Origin: Vairimorpha ceranae
Lineage: Eukaryota; Microsporidia; Nosematidae
Assembly: GCF_000988165.1 (NCBI RefSeq)
Contig: NW_020169305.1
Coordinates: forward strand, 27,784-91,783
DNA length: 64,000 nt
Direction of reading: 5' to 3'
The position numbers and the translations under genes are program-made. Shown one piece after another: positions 28,171-36,826 of the stretch (the first letter of the stretch is position 1; every line of letters starts with the position of its first letter). The notes below the pieces were generated by a model. That model was given only the letters and a program-made list of their open reading frames with translations. It was not told the DNA's origin and did not search any database.

Positions 28171-29034
28171 ATGATTATAATTAAGTATTTTGATATTTAT
28201 GTTCCATTGAATCAGAATACAAATTCTTTTAGACATTATGGTTTTAAATTTGATAAAATATTATTTTTTGAGTTACATGAACTCTTACATATCATAAATA
28301 GTGATATAAAAGAAGACTATCCTGCTTATATTAAAGCGTATTTTGAACTAAAATCGAAGTATAATTTATTAAGATCTAATAATGATTTGTCTGTAATTAT
28401 CCCTTTTAATAAATATTTGTACAAGGAACTTGTTTCTCTTAACAAATATTATATTGACAAGTACATAAAAAAGAATTCATCCATTGTAGATTGGAATGAT
28501 ATGAAAGAACAAGAATACAAAAGATTAGATAATAAAGAGATGTTGTTGTATAAAACATTAAGTACAAAGCTTTGCAAACACGAAAATTACTTCAAGAAAA
28601 TATCAGAAGAAGTAGAAACCTTTGTTCCTTTACACACAAATTCTATACAAGTCACCGAACCACCTTCATATTCTTCTTGTCTTTTGTTTAAAATTATAGA
28701 AGATTTCAATAATTTTAATATTACATTTCCCTCAATTGATAATTCAGTGAATTATTTAAAATGTCCGGTTAAAGCAAATGAAGAGATGAATTTGTTAAAT
28801 TACTTTAAATTTTTTATTTATTATTGTAGAGCAGATTTTAATAGAAACAAAGATGAACATTTAGCTGAAATTTTATTTGTTAATAAATATGTTAAAATTA
28901 AAGAGCTGACAAATGAATTTAAAAATAAAGTCATATGTGTAATATCTAACAATGATTATGTTATTTTACATGCTAAAGAAATTAAACTAGATTTTACAAT
29001 TAGTGATAAGCATATTAAGAAAAGAAAGATATAA
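28171..29034 (+). CDS. Protein of unknown function (287 aa)
   Basis: No family recognised. It is soluble, Lys/Asn/Tyr-rich, mostly helical in pattern, with a PPSYSSC turn near residue 165 and a basic C-terminus (KHIKKRKI) that could be a nuclear signal. The start is strongly supported by TACCCTTAATG. It is divergent from Argonaute and 59 bp upstream of the Mtq2-like gene on the same strand, in the compact housekeeping block. Confidence 0.8.
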   Translation: MIIIKYFDIYVPLNQNTNSFRHYGFKFDKILFFELHELLHIINSDIKEDYPAYIKAYFELKSKYNLLRSNNDLSVIIPFNKYLYKELVSLNKYYIDKYIKKNSSIVDWNDMKEQEYKRLDNKEMLLYKTLSTKLCKHENYFKKISEEVETFVPLHTNSIQVTEPPSYSSCLLFKIIEDFNNFNITFPSIDNSVNYLKCPVKANEEMNLLNYFKFFIYYCRADFNRNKDEHLAEILFVNKYVKIKELTNEFKNKVICVISNNDYVILHAKEIKLDFTISDKHIKKRKI

Positions 29035-29093
29035 TTTACTATCTTTAAGATGTTGGGTTGTTTTGATGACCAAACAAATATTTACCCTTTAAT

Positions 29094-29594
29094 ATGAATT
29101 CTTTTGATTGGTATTCACCTGATGAAGATAGTTATACTTTAGTTGATGTATTACAAGAGGAAAATATACAAAATTCATTAGTTATTGATCTTGGGACTAG
29201 TACAGGATTTATTACTAATTCTTTAGACAAATCTAATGTAATAATAGGTTCAGATTTAAATTTAAAAGCATTAAAAAAACAAAAAGAGGGTAATTTGATA
29301 CACATGGACCTTTTAAATTGTATCCGACAGGATTTAATAGATATAATAATATTCAATCCTCCATACGTTTTAAATTCAAATTGTTCAATTATTGGAGGAG
29401 GGGTAGATGGATGTGCTATCATAAACAGATTTATAAAAGAAATAGAATGTAATATATTTTATTTATTAGTTATTGAAGCTAATAAACCAAAAGAAATAAT
29501 TAAAAAAATAGAGGCAAAGGGATATACAGTTCAAATAAAAAAAATTAGAAAAATTTTAGGAGAGACAATATTTATTTTAAAAGGAAAAAAATAA
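29094..29594 (+). CDS. MTQ2: eRF1 N5-glutamine methyltransferase (Mtq2/HEMK2-like)
   Basis: SAM-dependent methyltransferase that modifies the GGQ glutamine of release factor eRF1, normally in complex with Trm112. Visible: SPDEDSYTLVDVL (8-20, the family's EPAEDTFLLLDAL segment), motif I VIDLGTSTGF (30-39), motif II GSDLN (52-56), catalytic FNPPYV (87-92) and a C-terminal ILGETIFILK. At 166 aa it is shorter than yeast Mtq2 (about 220) but keeps all motifs. The start is supported by ACCCTTTAATATG. It is followed 63 bp later by a small membrane protein gene on the same strand. Confidence 0.9.
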   Translation: MNSFDWYSPDEDSYTLVDVLQEENIQNSLVIDLGTSTGFITNSLDKSNVIIGSDLNLKALKKQKEGNLIHMDLLNCIRQDLIDIIIFNPPYVLNSNCSIIGGGVDGCAIINRFIKEIECNIFYLLVIEANKPKEIIKKIEAKGYTVQIKKIRKILGETIFILKGKK

Positions 29595-29645
29595 ATTTTT
29601 TTTAAATATTTAATTTTGTGCAATGTTAACTACAAATACTTTTTT

Positions 29646-29649
29646 ACCC
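29646..29649 (+). promoter_or_regulatory. CCC motif deciding start of small membrane protein
   Basis: ACCC lies 8 bases before the ATG at 29658. This selects that ATG over the in-frame upstream ATG at 29616, which would add 14 residues. Confidence 0.6.
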
Positions 29650-29657
29650 TCCTAAAA

Positions 29658-29888
29658 ATGAAATATAAAATACTAAATAATTTATCGATTTTTTTAACCA
29701 TCACATTTACACTTCTTAGTCTGTTTTATTTTCATTCAGAAATTTTACTAATTTATAAATTTGTATTCCTAATTGCTATTCCTGTACTTTTATATTTTAA
29801 TAGTTCATTTTTGTATTCTTTTTGTTTACAAATTACAGTATTTTGTGGACTAGTGTGCTGTACAAAACTATATGCTTACAAAGAATAA
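29658..29888 (+). CDS. Small membrane protein, 2-3 TM segments (76 aa)
   Basis: Begins MKYKILNNL, then hydrophobic segments at about 8-28, 31-47 and 50-68 separated by short polar turns, and ends YAYKE. It has no cleavable-signal pattern and no recognised family; small ER complex subunits have such shapes, but nothing specific supports one. It is tightly packed: 63 bp after the Mtq2-like gene and 32 bp before RPB3, all on the same strand. Confidence 0.7.
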   Translation: MKYKILNNLSIFLTITFTLLSLFYFHSEILLIYKFVFLIAIPVLLYFNSSFLYSFCLQITVFCGLVCCTKLYAYKE

Positions 29889-29907
29889 ATCTGTTTTTTC
29901 TGTTAAT

Positions 29908-29911
29908 ACCC
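29908..29911 (+). promoter_or_regulatory. CCC motif deciding RPB3 start
   Basis: ACCC lies 9 bases before the ATG at 29921. The frame is open back to 29822, but that stretch overlaps the previous gene, and the RPB3 N-terminal strand starts at 29921. Confidence 0.65.
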
Positions 29912-29920
29912 TTTTTTGAT

Positions 29921-30622
29921 ATGAAGATACTTATAGAAGAGTCTACTGATAACATAATAAAATTCACCTTACGTGATACATATGTATCTTATGCCAACGC
30001 TTTGCGTAGGATTCTTATTTCAGAAGTTCCTACTGTTACTATTGATCTTGTAGAAATAGAAATAAATAACACTTCATTACCCGATGAAATGATAAGCCAT
30101 AGACTAGGATTAGTACCATTGTACACTAAAAAGGATCTTGTTTTTAGAGATGACTGTGCTTGTGATGATATATGTGATAAGTGTAGTGTCTCTTTGACAC
30201 TTAATGTTTCTAATAATACTGATATGCCTATGGTTGTAACATGTAAAGATCTTAAAAGTCAGGATGATGTGGTAATTAGAAGTTCGCCAGTTATCTGTAA
30301 ATTGGGTACACGGCAAAATCTAAAAGTAATTTGTAAAGCGTTTAAGGGTGTAGGAAAGATTCACAGTAAGTGGAGTCCAGTATCAGTAGTCGGCTTTGAA
30401 TATGATAGTGGTAATAGAAGTAGGAGTACTACATACTGGAGAGAAACAGATGTAGATAATGAGTGTAAAGAAGAAGAGGCGAATCTTATAGATGAAATTA
30501 CCGAAGTTAAAATGTGCGTAGAAGTTGTCGAAGGATTTGGTAGACCAGTAGATATTTTAAGAAAAGGATTAGAGATTTTGAAGGGTAAGTATGAGACATT
30601 AAGAAATGAATTGATAAATTAA
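29921..30622 (+). CDS. RPB3: RNA polymerase II subunit RPB3
   Basis: Alpha-like assembly subunit that dimerises with RPB11 to nucleate Pol II. Signatures: FTLRDT then ANALRRILISEVPT (25-38), the dimerisation/D-domain block DLVEIEIN, ISHRLGLVPL (58-67), and the zinc site C79-x-C81-x3-C85-x2-C88 followed by SVSLTL. It also has the RPB3-type KGVGKIHSKWSPVSVVGFEY segment. The zinc site and the HSKW block favour RPB3 over the Pol I/III paralogue AC40. Its 233 aa is shorter than yeast RPB3 (about 318). Convergent with the gene at 30801. Confidence 0.94.
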   Translation: MKILIEESTDNIIKFTLRDTYVSYANALRRILISEVPTVTIDLVEIEINNTSLPDEMISHRLGLVPLYTKKDLVFRDDCACDDICDKCSVSLTLNVSNNTDMPMVVTCKDLKSQDDVVIRSSPVICKLGTRQNLKVICKAFKGVGKIHSKWSPVSVVGFEYDSGNRSRSTTYWRETDVDNECKEEEANLIDEITEVKMCVEVVEGFGRPVDILRKGLEILKGKYETLRNELIN

Positions 30623-30800
30623 ATATTTTTTATAATGATTTATATTGTAATATTAAATTTAAAGTTCGATGTATGTTATTTTAAATACATATATCTTTTT
30701 TTAATTTATTTTAGTATTATTTGTTTATGCTATTTTTCAATATATCACTGATGTCTAAAAAATGCTGTTTTTTATAAACACTAGTAATATAATCAAAATT

Positions 30801-31838
30801 TTATTTAACTCTTAATTTTTTAGTGTGCTTAAGTTTCTTTCTTCTTGTCTGTTCAATAATCAGATTATCTCTGACGCGTTTAGTATATAAGCATCCAATA
30901 ATACTATACATCTCTTCAGTGTAAACGTTCTTTTTATGTGCATTATTACGATAATCTCTAGTCACATATTTATTATCAGAAGATATTTCATTTGTATGTA
31001 CCACCGCCTTAAAGACAGGCTGTAGTGGTTCTAACTTTTCATAATTTATAAGTTTTACAGTATCATGACACTCTTTATTTCTTTTAAAAAATTTTAGTAA
31101 AAAATTGCGATCATCAATTCCCACTTTTTCTAAAAAGAGATCATTTAACAGTAATTTACGCAATTCGGTTTCTTTCTCGCTGTAGCACTTTTTATTACAT
31201 TTTGTTAACAGACACCCCATTTTACTTATGTATGTATATAAAAACAATATATTAATATCTAAACCGTTCAAAAGAAAATCTTTAAGTTTTTTTAGAATTT
31301 TTATGTATTCATCTGTACCACATTTATAGTTATATACCATTTTATTATCAATATCCATAAAAAAGTTATTATTGTATTTTTTATAAATTAAAAAGCTCTG
31401 ATATGTAAATGATTGATTATTATTACACAATAAAGTAAATATTTCTGTACATTTATTGTTAAAAAACCTAATCTCATCATCTTCTACAGATATTTTGTTC
31501 TCGTCTAATTCTTTAAAAATTCTTAATTTATCAAGACTTCTATTAAAAAATCTTTTATAAACAGTCATGTTCATTTCAAGTAATTTACGGTCATTAAACT
31601 TTATACAAGTAAGCCATATTTGTTCTATAACGAATAAATCTTTAAAACTCCTTTTTATAAACTTCTGCAGTAATCTAATTGACTTTTTATAGTGTGTAGG
31701 TGTAGAATACAGATAAATTAAATAATTAATGTTACAATACTCTAATTGTTCTATAAGAGGCTTGTTCTCTAAATCTACATTTGAAATAGAAGGAAGGCCT
31801 CTAGTAATAAAATCAGTTTTTAAAAATGAATTAAGCAT
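30801..31838 (-). CDS. Protein of unknown function with basic C-terminus (345 aa)
   Basis: No family recognised. It is helical in pattern, with a cysteine cluster (CLLTKCNKKC, about 214-223) that might bind a metal. The tail is strongly basic (TRRKKLKHTKKLRVK), typical of nucleolar or ribosome-assembly factors. That localisation is inferred. Start supported by ATCCCCTTTTACTTAATG. It is convergent with RPB3. Its upstream region carries a 79-bp tandem repeat. Confidence 0.8.
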   Translation of the reverse strand: MLNSFLKTDFITRGLPSISNVDLENKPLIEQLEYCNINYLIYLYSTPTHYKKSIRLLQKFIKRSFKDLFVIEQIWLTCIKFNDRKLLEMNMTVYKRFFNRSLDKLRIFKELDENKISVEDDEIRFFNNKCTEIFTLLCNNNQSFTYQSFLIYKKYNNNFFMDIDNKMVYNYKCGTDEYIKILKKLKDFLLNGLDINILFLYTYISKMGCLLTKCNKKCYSEKETELRKLLLNDLFLEKVGIDDRNFLLKFFKRNKECHDTVKLINYEKLEPLQPVFKAVVHTNEISSDNKYVTRDYRNNAHKKNVYTEEMYSIIGCLYTKRVRDNLIIEQTRRKKLKHTKKLRVK

Positions 31839-31867
31839 TAAGTAAAAGGGGATGAATATAGAAAGAT

Positions 31868-32050
31868 ATTATAACAGTAAAGTGAAAATATTTATTCACT
31901 AAATTTGAAAAATGAATTAAATAATAAGTAGAAGGAGATAAATAAAATTATAACAGTAAAGTGAAAATATTTATTCACTAAATTTGAAAAATGAATTAAA
32001 GAATAAGTAGAAGAAGATAAATAAAATTATAACAGTGAGATGAAAATTAC
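31868..32050 (+). repeat. 79-bp tandem repeat, two units plus partial third
   Basis: Units start with ATTATAACAG at 31868, 31947 and 32026 (period 79). The first two are nearly identical, and the third is truncated after about 25 bp. The array occupies the divergent promoter region between the 345-aa gene and the coiled-coil gene. Confidence 0.9.
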
Positions 32051-32186
32051 CAGCAATATTTTATTGGTTTTGCTTTATTCTTGCATGGATTAAAAAATTA
32101 TTGAAAATTTATAAAATATTATTGTTCCTTTACAAAATATTTTTACACTAAATTTTTGATATTTATTAAAAGTTTTATGCATAAAA

Positions 32187-32567
32187 ATGTCAAAAAAAGA
32201 TTTATTAAAATTTATAGAAAAAGAATTAAATTCCAAAACTCAAAAACAAATTAAACAAGTACAAGATCAATTTGAGAAATCATATACAGATATCAAAAAA
32301 TACATAGAAAATAAATTTAATTACGAATCTGATATATTAAAATCAGAAATACAAAAATTAAAAGATATAGATGTTACACAGATAATAAATGAATTACGCC
32401 AGCAGATAACAATCGTCATTGAGAAATGTAATCGAATAAGTGAGAATGTAAAAAATGTTAATAAAAAAGTATTACAGATAAAGAGGCTTAGAATTGATGT
32501 TAAAAATGCGATATTACAAAAATTAGAAGAGGATACAGAACAAATTAAGAAAAAATTTATAAAATAA
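32187..32567 (+). CDS. Coiled-coil protein of unknown function (126 aa)
   Basis: Almost the entire sequence is amphipathic heptad-like helix, rich in Lys, Glu, Gln and Ile (for example KQIKQVQDQFEKSYTDIKK and the final KKFIK). No signal peptide or TM segment is present. Coiled-coil subunits of kinetochore, tethering or spindle-pole complexes look like this, but no specific match is claimed. No CCC motif precedes the ATG. Convergent with the Rrp5-like gene (91 bp). Confidence 0.65.
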   Translation: MSKKDLLKFIEKELNSKTQKQIKQVQDQFEKSYTDIKKYIENKFNYESDILKSEIQKLKDIDVTQIINELRQQITIVIEKCNRISENVKNVNKKVLQIKRLRIDVKNAILQKLEEDTEQIKKKFIK

Positions 32568-32658
32568 ATGTATAATGAAATTAATAATTTTAAATGCTAT
32601 GTTATTTTAGGCTGTTGTAGTTCATTGTGCAAAAAAATTTATTAAAGTGTAGAATTTT

Positions 32659-34284
32659 TTAAATCCGTTCTTTCTTTATATTTTCTACAAACGCTTTTGC
32701 TCGTGTTCTTACTTCTTCAACATTGCCGTTATGTTCCTTCTCGAATTGCATCCACATTCTATAAAACTCCTTAGTATCATTTATTTTCCATTTCATATCT
32801 ACAACTCTACGAAATAGTATACGCTTGTAATCATCATCCTCATTATTTATATAACTAATCCATCCCGCTTTATTATTACCGACTATTTTTTCTGTTTTTA
32901 TTCTTGGCATATCTTCATACTTGTATATAAAGTTTATTGCTACATCAAGGTAAGAATAGTCAGTTACTTCAATATCCAATTTATAACACATTTCTAAATA
33001 TTTCTTGTATAAATCTTTATTTGTAGATTTCCTATAACAATATTCTATTATATCTATATTATCTGATACCAGTCCTAATTTAACTATTAATTTATCAGAA
33101 CACAATTTAAACACTTTTTTAATTTCTTTTAGCAATAAATGCTTATCTTGAATAGTATACTGTAAAAAATTACAGTATACTAAACATAAATTATCTTTAT
33201 CGGTACTATTTAGTGTATTAATATGTTTATAAAAAATATCAGTTACTTCTTTATACCTTTTACCTTCCGTATATTTTTTTATTAAATTTAATATATCTGT
33301 TAGTGTATTACTAATTTCTGTATCCTCTTTGACATCTTCACTATCACTAATATTTTGTATATCAAAAGGAACGCTAATCTGTTGTATTTGTGATAGTTCA
33401 AACTTTCCATCAGTTATATTGATTATTTTACCTTTAATTTTACTAAATTTTTTATTAAAAATCAAAGGATCTACATTGCCATTAGAAATAATTCCATTAT
33501 GTGACTGATACTTAAGTAGTAAATGTGAATCTGTTTTTTTAACGACTGTAGCTTCAATGTATTCACCAAGTACTAAATCAGAATACACATCAAAAATATA
33601 AAAACCGAGTAATTCTTCTTTAACGTACACTCTTAAAACTTTCTTTTCTCGTTTAGTATCTTCTAAATCATTATCTGTAGTTTTAAACAACAGTCCGCGT
33701 ATATTTTCATTGGAAACTAATATAAATGTATCACGTACGCTATCTATTGTAACTTCAATATTCCCTGTAACAGGATTATCAACCTCTACAAACCACATTT
33801 TATCGTTTTGTATCTTCCATAAAATAACATTCAAGTTTTTGATGTAAGAGTTATTCTGTAAAAGACACTCTCCTCTGCCAAAAGGCGTAATAACTTCACA
33901 ATTTTTTTTATTAAGTTTAATTTTGCCGGTAGTTTTTTTACCAACCCAAAGAATATCATTTTTATATATTTCACATACACGGAGTGAATTGGTTTCTTCT
34001 ATAATCCTAAATGTATAAAGTTTATTGGGCTCTATTGCTGTTTTAGTGATAGTCATTTTGTTGTCAAGTGCATACAATTTATATACATTTTCTTCGGCAA
34101 CAGTTAGATAGCTATTAAAGACCGGAGACACGTAAAATACTTGTAATTGATTGGTGTCATCAATTTTGCATGGGACATAATGATTAATAATCATGCCTAC
34201 AGGAAAACTAATTTTGTGAGAATATGTTTTATTTGGTGTGTAAAATCTTGATTTAGTAAGTTTTCCATAAATGTATGTAGACAT
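32659..34284 (-). CDS. Rrp5-like ribosome-assembly factor, greatly reduced (541 aa)
   Basis: Rrp5 binds pre-rRNA during small- and large-subunit assembly through S1 repeats and a C-terminal HAT/TPR domain. The last about 60 residues carry its hallmark: ILFRRVVDMKWK, then FYRMWMQFEKEHNGNVEEVR-ARAKAFVENI. Preceding helical repeats (about 330-480) fit HAT motifs. The N-terminal half (1-320) shows S1-like beta patterns such as LVLGEYIEATVVKKTDSHLLL. Yeast Rrp5 is about 1,730 aa with 12 S1 domains, so most S1 copies are lost here. Start supported by TTACCCTTATTAATG. Confidence 0.8.
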   Translation of the reverse strand: MSTYIYGKLTKSRFYTPNKTYSHKISFPVGMIINHYVPCKIDDTNQLQVFYVSPVFNSYLTVAEENVYKLYALDNKMTITKTAIEPNKLYTFRIIEETNSLRVCEIYKNDILWVGKKTTGKIKLNKKNCEVITPFGRGECLLQNNSYIKNLNVILWKIQNDKMWFVEVDNPVTGNIEVTIDSVRDTFILVSNENIRGLLFKTTDNDLEDTKREKKVLRVYVKEELLGFYIFDVYSDLVLGEYIEATVVKKTDSHLLLKYQSHNGIISNGNVDPLIFNKKFSKIKGKIINITDGKFELSQIQQISVPFDIQNISDSEDVKEDTEISNTLTDILNLIKKYTEGKRYKEVTDIFYKHINTLNSTDKDNLCLVYCNFLQYTIQDKHLLLKEIKKVFKLCSDKLIVKLGLVSDNIDIIEYCYRKSTNKDLYKKYLEMCYKLDIEVTDYSYLDVAINFIYKYEDMPRIKTEKIVGNNKAGWISYINNEDDDYKRILFRRVVDMKWKINDTKEFYRMWMQFEKEHNGNVEEVRTRAKAFVENIKKERI

Positions 34285-34499
34285 TAATAAGGGTAAAATA
34301 TAGAGATATAGTTAATAGAACTAAAGAAAAGCATTTTATTTAAAGTGAAAAGTAATAGAAAAAATTGTACTATATAAGTTTTATCTGATATACTTAAAAA
34401 ATGCTATCATTAACTAGCAAATTTTTATCGTTTTTGTCAGTTATTAATTACATTATAGTTAGCAGATTATATAAATAGTGCAGAAAAAACACAGCAATT

Positions 34500-34619
34500 T
34501 TAAACTTGTTTACTTTTAAAAAATTTTCGCAAAATTATTCCTGACACACAAGCAAGTCCAATTAAAATGTAAAATTTATCTTTTTTAAAAAAATAATTAA
34601 GTTTTTCCTGTACGCTCAT
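34500..34619 (-). CDS. 39-aa single-TM protein found by its CCC start motif
   Basis: The minus-strand ATG at 34619 follows TTACCCCTTATT, the same start context as neighbouring housekeeping genes. The peptide has a polar start (MSVQEKLNYFF), a basic patch (KKDK), one 15-18 residue TM helix (FYILIGLACVSGIIL) and a basic end (RKFFKSKQV). It looks like a small ER or mitosome membrane subunit, reminiscent in shape of small translocase components, but no family is assigned. It is divergent from the polytopic membrane gene at 34732 (112 bp). Confidence 0.6.
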   Translation of the reverse strand: MSVQEKLNYFFKKDKFYILIGLACVSGIILRKFFKSKQV

Positions 34620-34624
34620 AATAA

Positions 34625-34628
34625 GGGG
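34625..34628 (-). promoter_or_regulatory. CCCC start-proximal motif of the 39-aa gene
   Basis: CCCC on the minus strand, 5 bases before the ATG at 34619. This spacing and context match the annotated genes around it and are the main reason to call such a short ORF. Confidence 0.55.
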
Positions 34629-34731
34629 TAAAATTGTACGTTAATTATTACAATTTATAAATGTTTCTCCTTATTTTTTATTGATTCTTAGTCTCCTTTA
34701 ATTATTTAAGAATTAATTTAATAATACGTCT

Positions 34732-35535
34732 ATGAGAAAATTACTAAAAACTGTGCAAAAATTTTTATACATTGTTATATTACTAAGATTTATTCAAGCA
34801 ACGACGCCACCACCAGCATCAACAACAGGTGAGATAGCAATAGCAATACCTTCTTTTGCTGAACCTGGTCTGGGAATATTTTATAGATGTATCTATGGCG
34901 CATGGCTATGCTTATTTATCTTCATTGTAATGATGCGCAGAGGATTTATAACTGCTATTCAAAAACAGGTAGTCATTTTCCAAGGGATTTTTTTTGGTGT
35001 AGATGTTACAATTTACACAATAGGATATGCGCATTTCGCAAATATAGCATGGATTATATCGTTTATTGCTTCACCAGCGTGCACAGTCTTAAGTATCAAT
35101 GATAGGCTTTTTAAAACATTTATAGCCCTAATAAATGCATTTGGGATTTCATATTTAACAGCTATAATAGTAAAAATAGCAAGTATAATAAAAATTGGAG
35201 TATTTGCTGCGATAGTGTATCTTATATTGATTGTATTGATAAGTGGTTCAGAAAAATTACAAATATGCTTATCCAAGATATTTACAGTTACTATATCAGT
35301 TGTAACACTAATTCAATTATCAGGTCTTATAAATATCTTTTATGGTTTACACGGTGGAAATGAAAGTATAGGACTTAAAATATTACATTATGGCCTAGCA
35401 TTGATTGTTTTATTACTAGTAGCGACTTATTTTATTAGTATTACTTATTTTTCAAGTTGGGCAGATAAAAAAGTGGAGGAAGTAGTTGCTATAAAAAATA
35501 ATGTATTGGGGGGAGAAGAAACAACACAATCTTAA
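34732..35535 (+). CDS. Polytopic membrane protein with signal-like N-terminus (267 aa)
   Basis: A signal-like segment (10-24) is followed by a Thr/Pro/Ala-rich extracytoplasmic stretch (ATTPPPASTTGE). Then come about seven hydrophobic helices (about 48-66, 79-100, 103-120, 128-150, 154-173, 181-203, 214-240) and a charged tail. A short lumenal stretch after an N-terminal signal and a seven-helix core is also the plan of the proteins at 36191 and 37466, so the three may be a local family. Sequence similarity to this one is weak. No CCC precedes the ATG. Confidence 0.75.
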   Translation: MRKLLKTVQKFLYIVILLRFIQATTPPPASTTGEIAIAIPSFAEPGLGIFYRCIYGAWLCLFIFIVMMRRGFITAIQKQVVIFQGIFFGVDVTIYTIGYAHFANIAWIISFIASPACTVLSINDRLFKTFIALINAFGISYLTAIIVKIASIIKIGVFAAIVYLILIVLISGSEKLQICLSKIFTVTISVVTLIQLSGLINIFYGLHGGNESIGLKILHYGLALIVLLLVATYFISITYFSSWADKKVEEVVAIKNNVLGGEETTQS

Positions 35536-35574
35536 ATAAAAAGTTTATTATTCTTCTTTTTTTATCATTTGCAA

Positions 35575-35865
35575 TCAAACAATAAATCTTTCAACAGAGA
35601 ATAATTCAAATTGTGTACTATTTTTGAATACAACGACTATTAATTCTTTTTTAACTGAATTACAAACCCTTTGTACACTCATTAAATCAAAAAAAGAATG
35701 ATTATTTTCGATTAGTACACCGTATTTTGAATGTACGTTAGAAGGATCGTCGGTGTACAATAAAAAATCTATGCCATATTTTATACCATCATTTACGTAA
35801 AATCCAAGAAATTTAAAATGTTCTATAAGGACAGATTTTTTGAATTCTAAACTAGGAAATGACAT
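35575..35865 (-). CDS. tRNA-splicing endonuclease catalytic-type subunit (Sen2/Sen34 family)
   Basis: Removes introns from pre-tRNA. The 96-aa protein is essentially the C-terminal nuclease domain alone: HFKFLGFYVNDGIKYGIDFLLY followed by DDPSNVHSKYGVLI and QRVCNSVKKELIVV. Catalytic residues line up as Y37, H45 (8 apart, as in the family) and K72 or K73. Yeast Sen34 is 275 aa, so the N-terminal region is lost. Sen2 and Sen34 cannot be told apart by eye. Start supported by AACCCTTTCATG. Convergent with the polytopic gene, 39 bp apart. Confidence 0.85.
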   Translation of the reverse strand: MSFPSLEFKKSVLIEHFKFLGFYVNDGIKYGIDFLLYTDDPSNVHSKYGVLIENNHSFFDLMSVQRVCNSVKKELIVVVFKNSTQFELFSVERFIV

Positions 35866-36190
35866 GAAAGGGTTTAAAATAAAAGAACATTATTGTCTAG
35901 AGCTTTGCCTCACTAATGTAGAAGAACATATTAGAGAAAATTAATTTGTAGAAATAGTAAAGCTAAAAAATAAAGGCATGTCACAGCCTGTACAAGTAAA
36001 TTGAGATAAACTAAAATTATTATACTTAAATAAATTTATTATAAGAACTTTTTGTCTAATTCGTTACTTTTATAACAACGGCTTTGAATTTAAAAAATGT
36101 AATAGTAGGTGATTTAGTTAGTTGCTAATTTACGTTGTAAAAAAAATCATTAATTTAAAAAAGCTATATGTTTACTTTTTATCTCTGCTA
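35866..36190. other. AT-rich intergenic region
   Basis: No gene or distinctive repeat seen. It separates the Sen gene (whose CCC motif lies at its left end) from the next minus-strand membrane gene. Confidence 0.6.
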
Positions 36191-36826
36191 CTAAAATGCA
36201 AATTCTATATAAAATAGTGCTAATAGTATGCAAATACTTATCATCGAAGTGAATAGTCCATTTTTATTTTCTATAACATTTCCATTTGGATCTGTAGTAT
36301 TAAATTCTAATAAATTTATACCTGCTACACCTGTTAATATATATGTACATACAATAAAGCCTACTAAGGCAGTATGTATCTTAAGTGTAACATTTAAACT
36401 TGTTATTGCAAGTATACCTATCAGACAGCTAGTAAAAAATAATGCACGCAAGCAGAATATAGGACTGAAAATATCTCTACTTACAATATTAGTTTTTATT
36501 ACTACTACTAATAATATACAATTAATTAAACATATTAATCTTACCATTATTGTGTTGTAAGTTATATTATAATATATTAGAATAGTAATTAATGATAAAA
36601 TTAAACTGGTAAAAATACTTAAATTAAATAGTTCTTTTAAAGATATTACTGTACCATGAGATAATAAAATAAATGATATGTGTTTTTTAAGGTTTTCCGC
36701 ACCACTGTGGACAACATATAGAAGTAGGATAAGATCTATCACTGCAATAATTGAAAATAGCAAATTGGATTGTGATGATTTCAAGGTTGAAGATAATATA
36801 AAACAAAAATTACTAATCATATTCAT
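36191..36826 (-). CDS. Polytopic membrane protein, paralogue of next gene (211 aa)
   Basis: About six to seven hydrophobic helices. It aligns with the protein at 37466-38116 across most of its length: IDLILLLYVV against LDFIFLLYVV, ISFILLSHGT against TRFLLLVHGS, LINCILLVVVI against IVNCCLLVGVV, and LKIHTALVGFIVCTYIL against YKIHTIFVCYIVTTILI. The two are therefore tandem paralogues. The N-terminus (MNMISNFCFILSSTL) is a weak signal. No characterised family is recognised, and no CCC motif precedes the ATG. Surface or spore-membrane location is inferred. Confidence 0.8.
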   Translation of the reverse strand: MNMISNFCFILSSTLKSSQSNLLFSIIAVIDLILLLYVVHSGAENLKKHISFILLSHGTVISLKELFNLSIFTSLILSLITILIYYNITYNTIMVRLICLINCILLVVVIKTNIVSRDIFSPIFCLRALFFTSCLIGILAITSLNVTLKIHTALVGFIVCTYILTGVAGINLLEFNTTDPNGNVIENKNGLFTSMISICILLALFYIEFAF

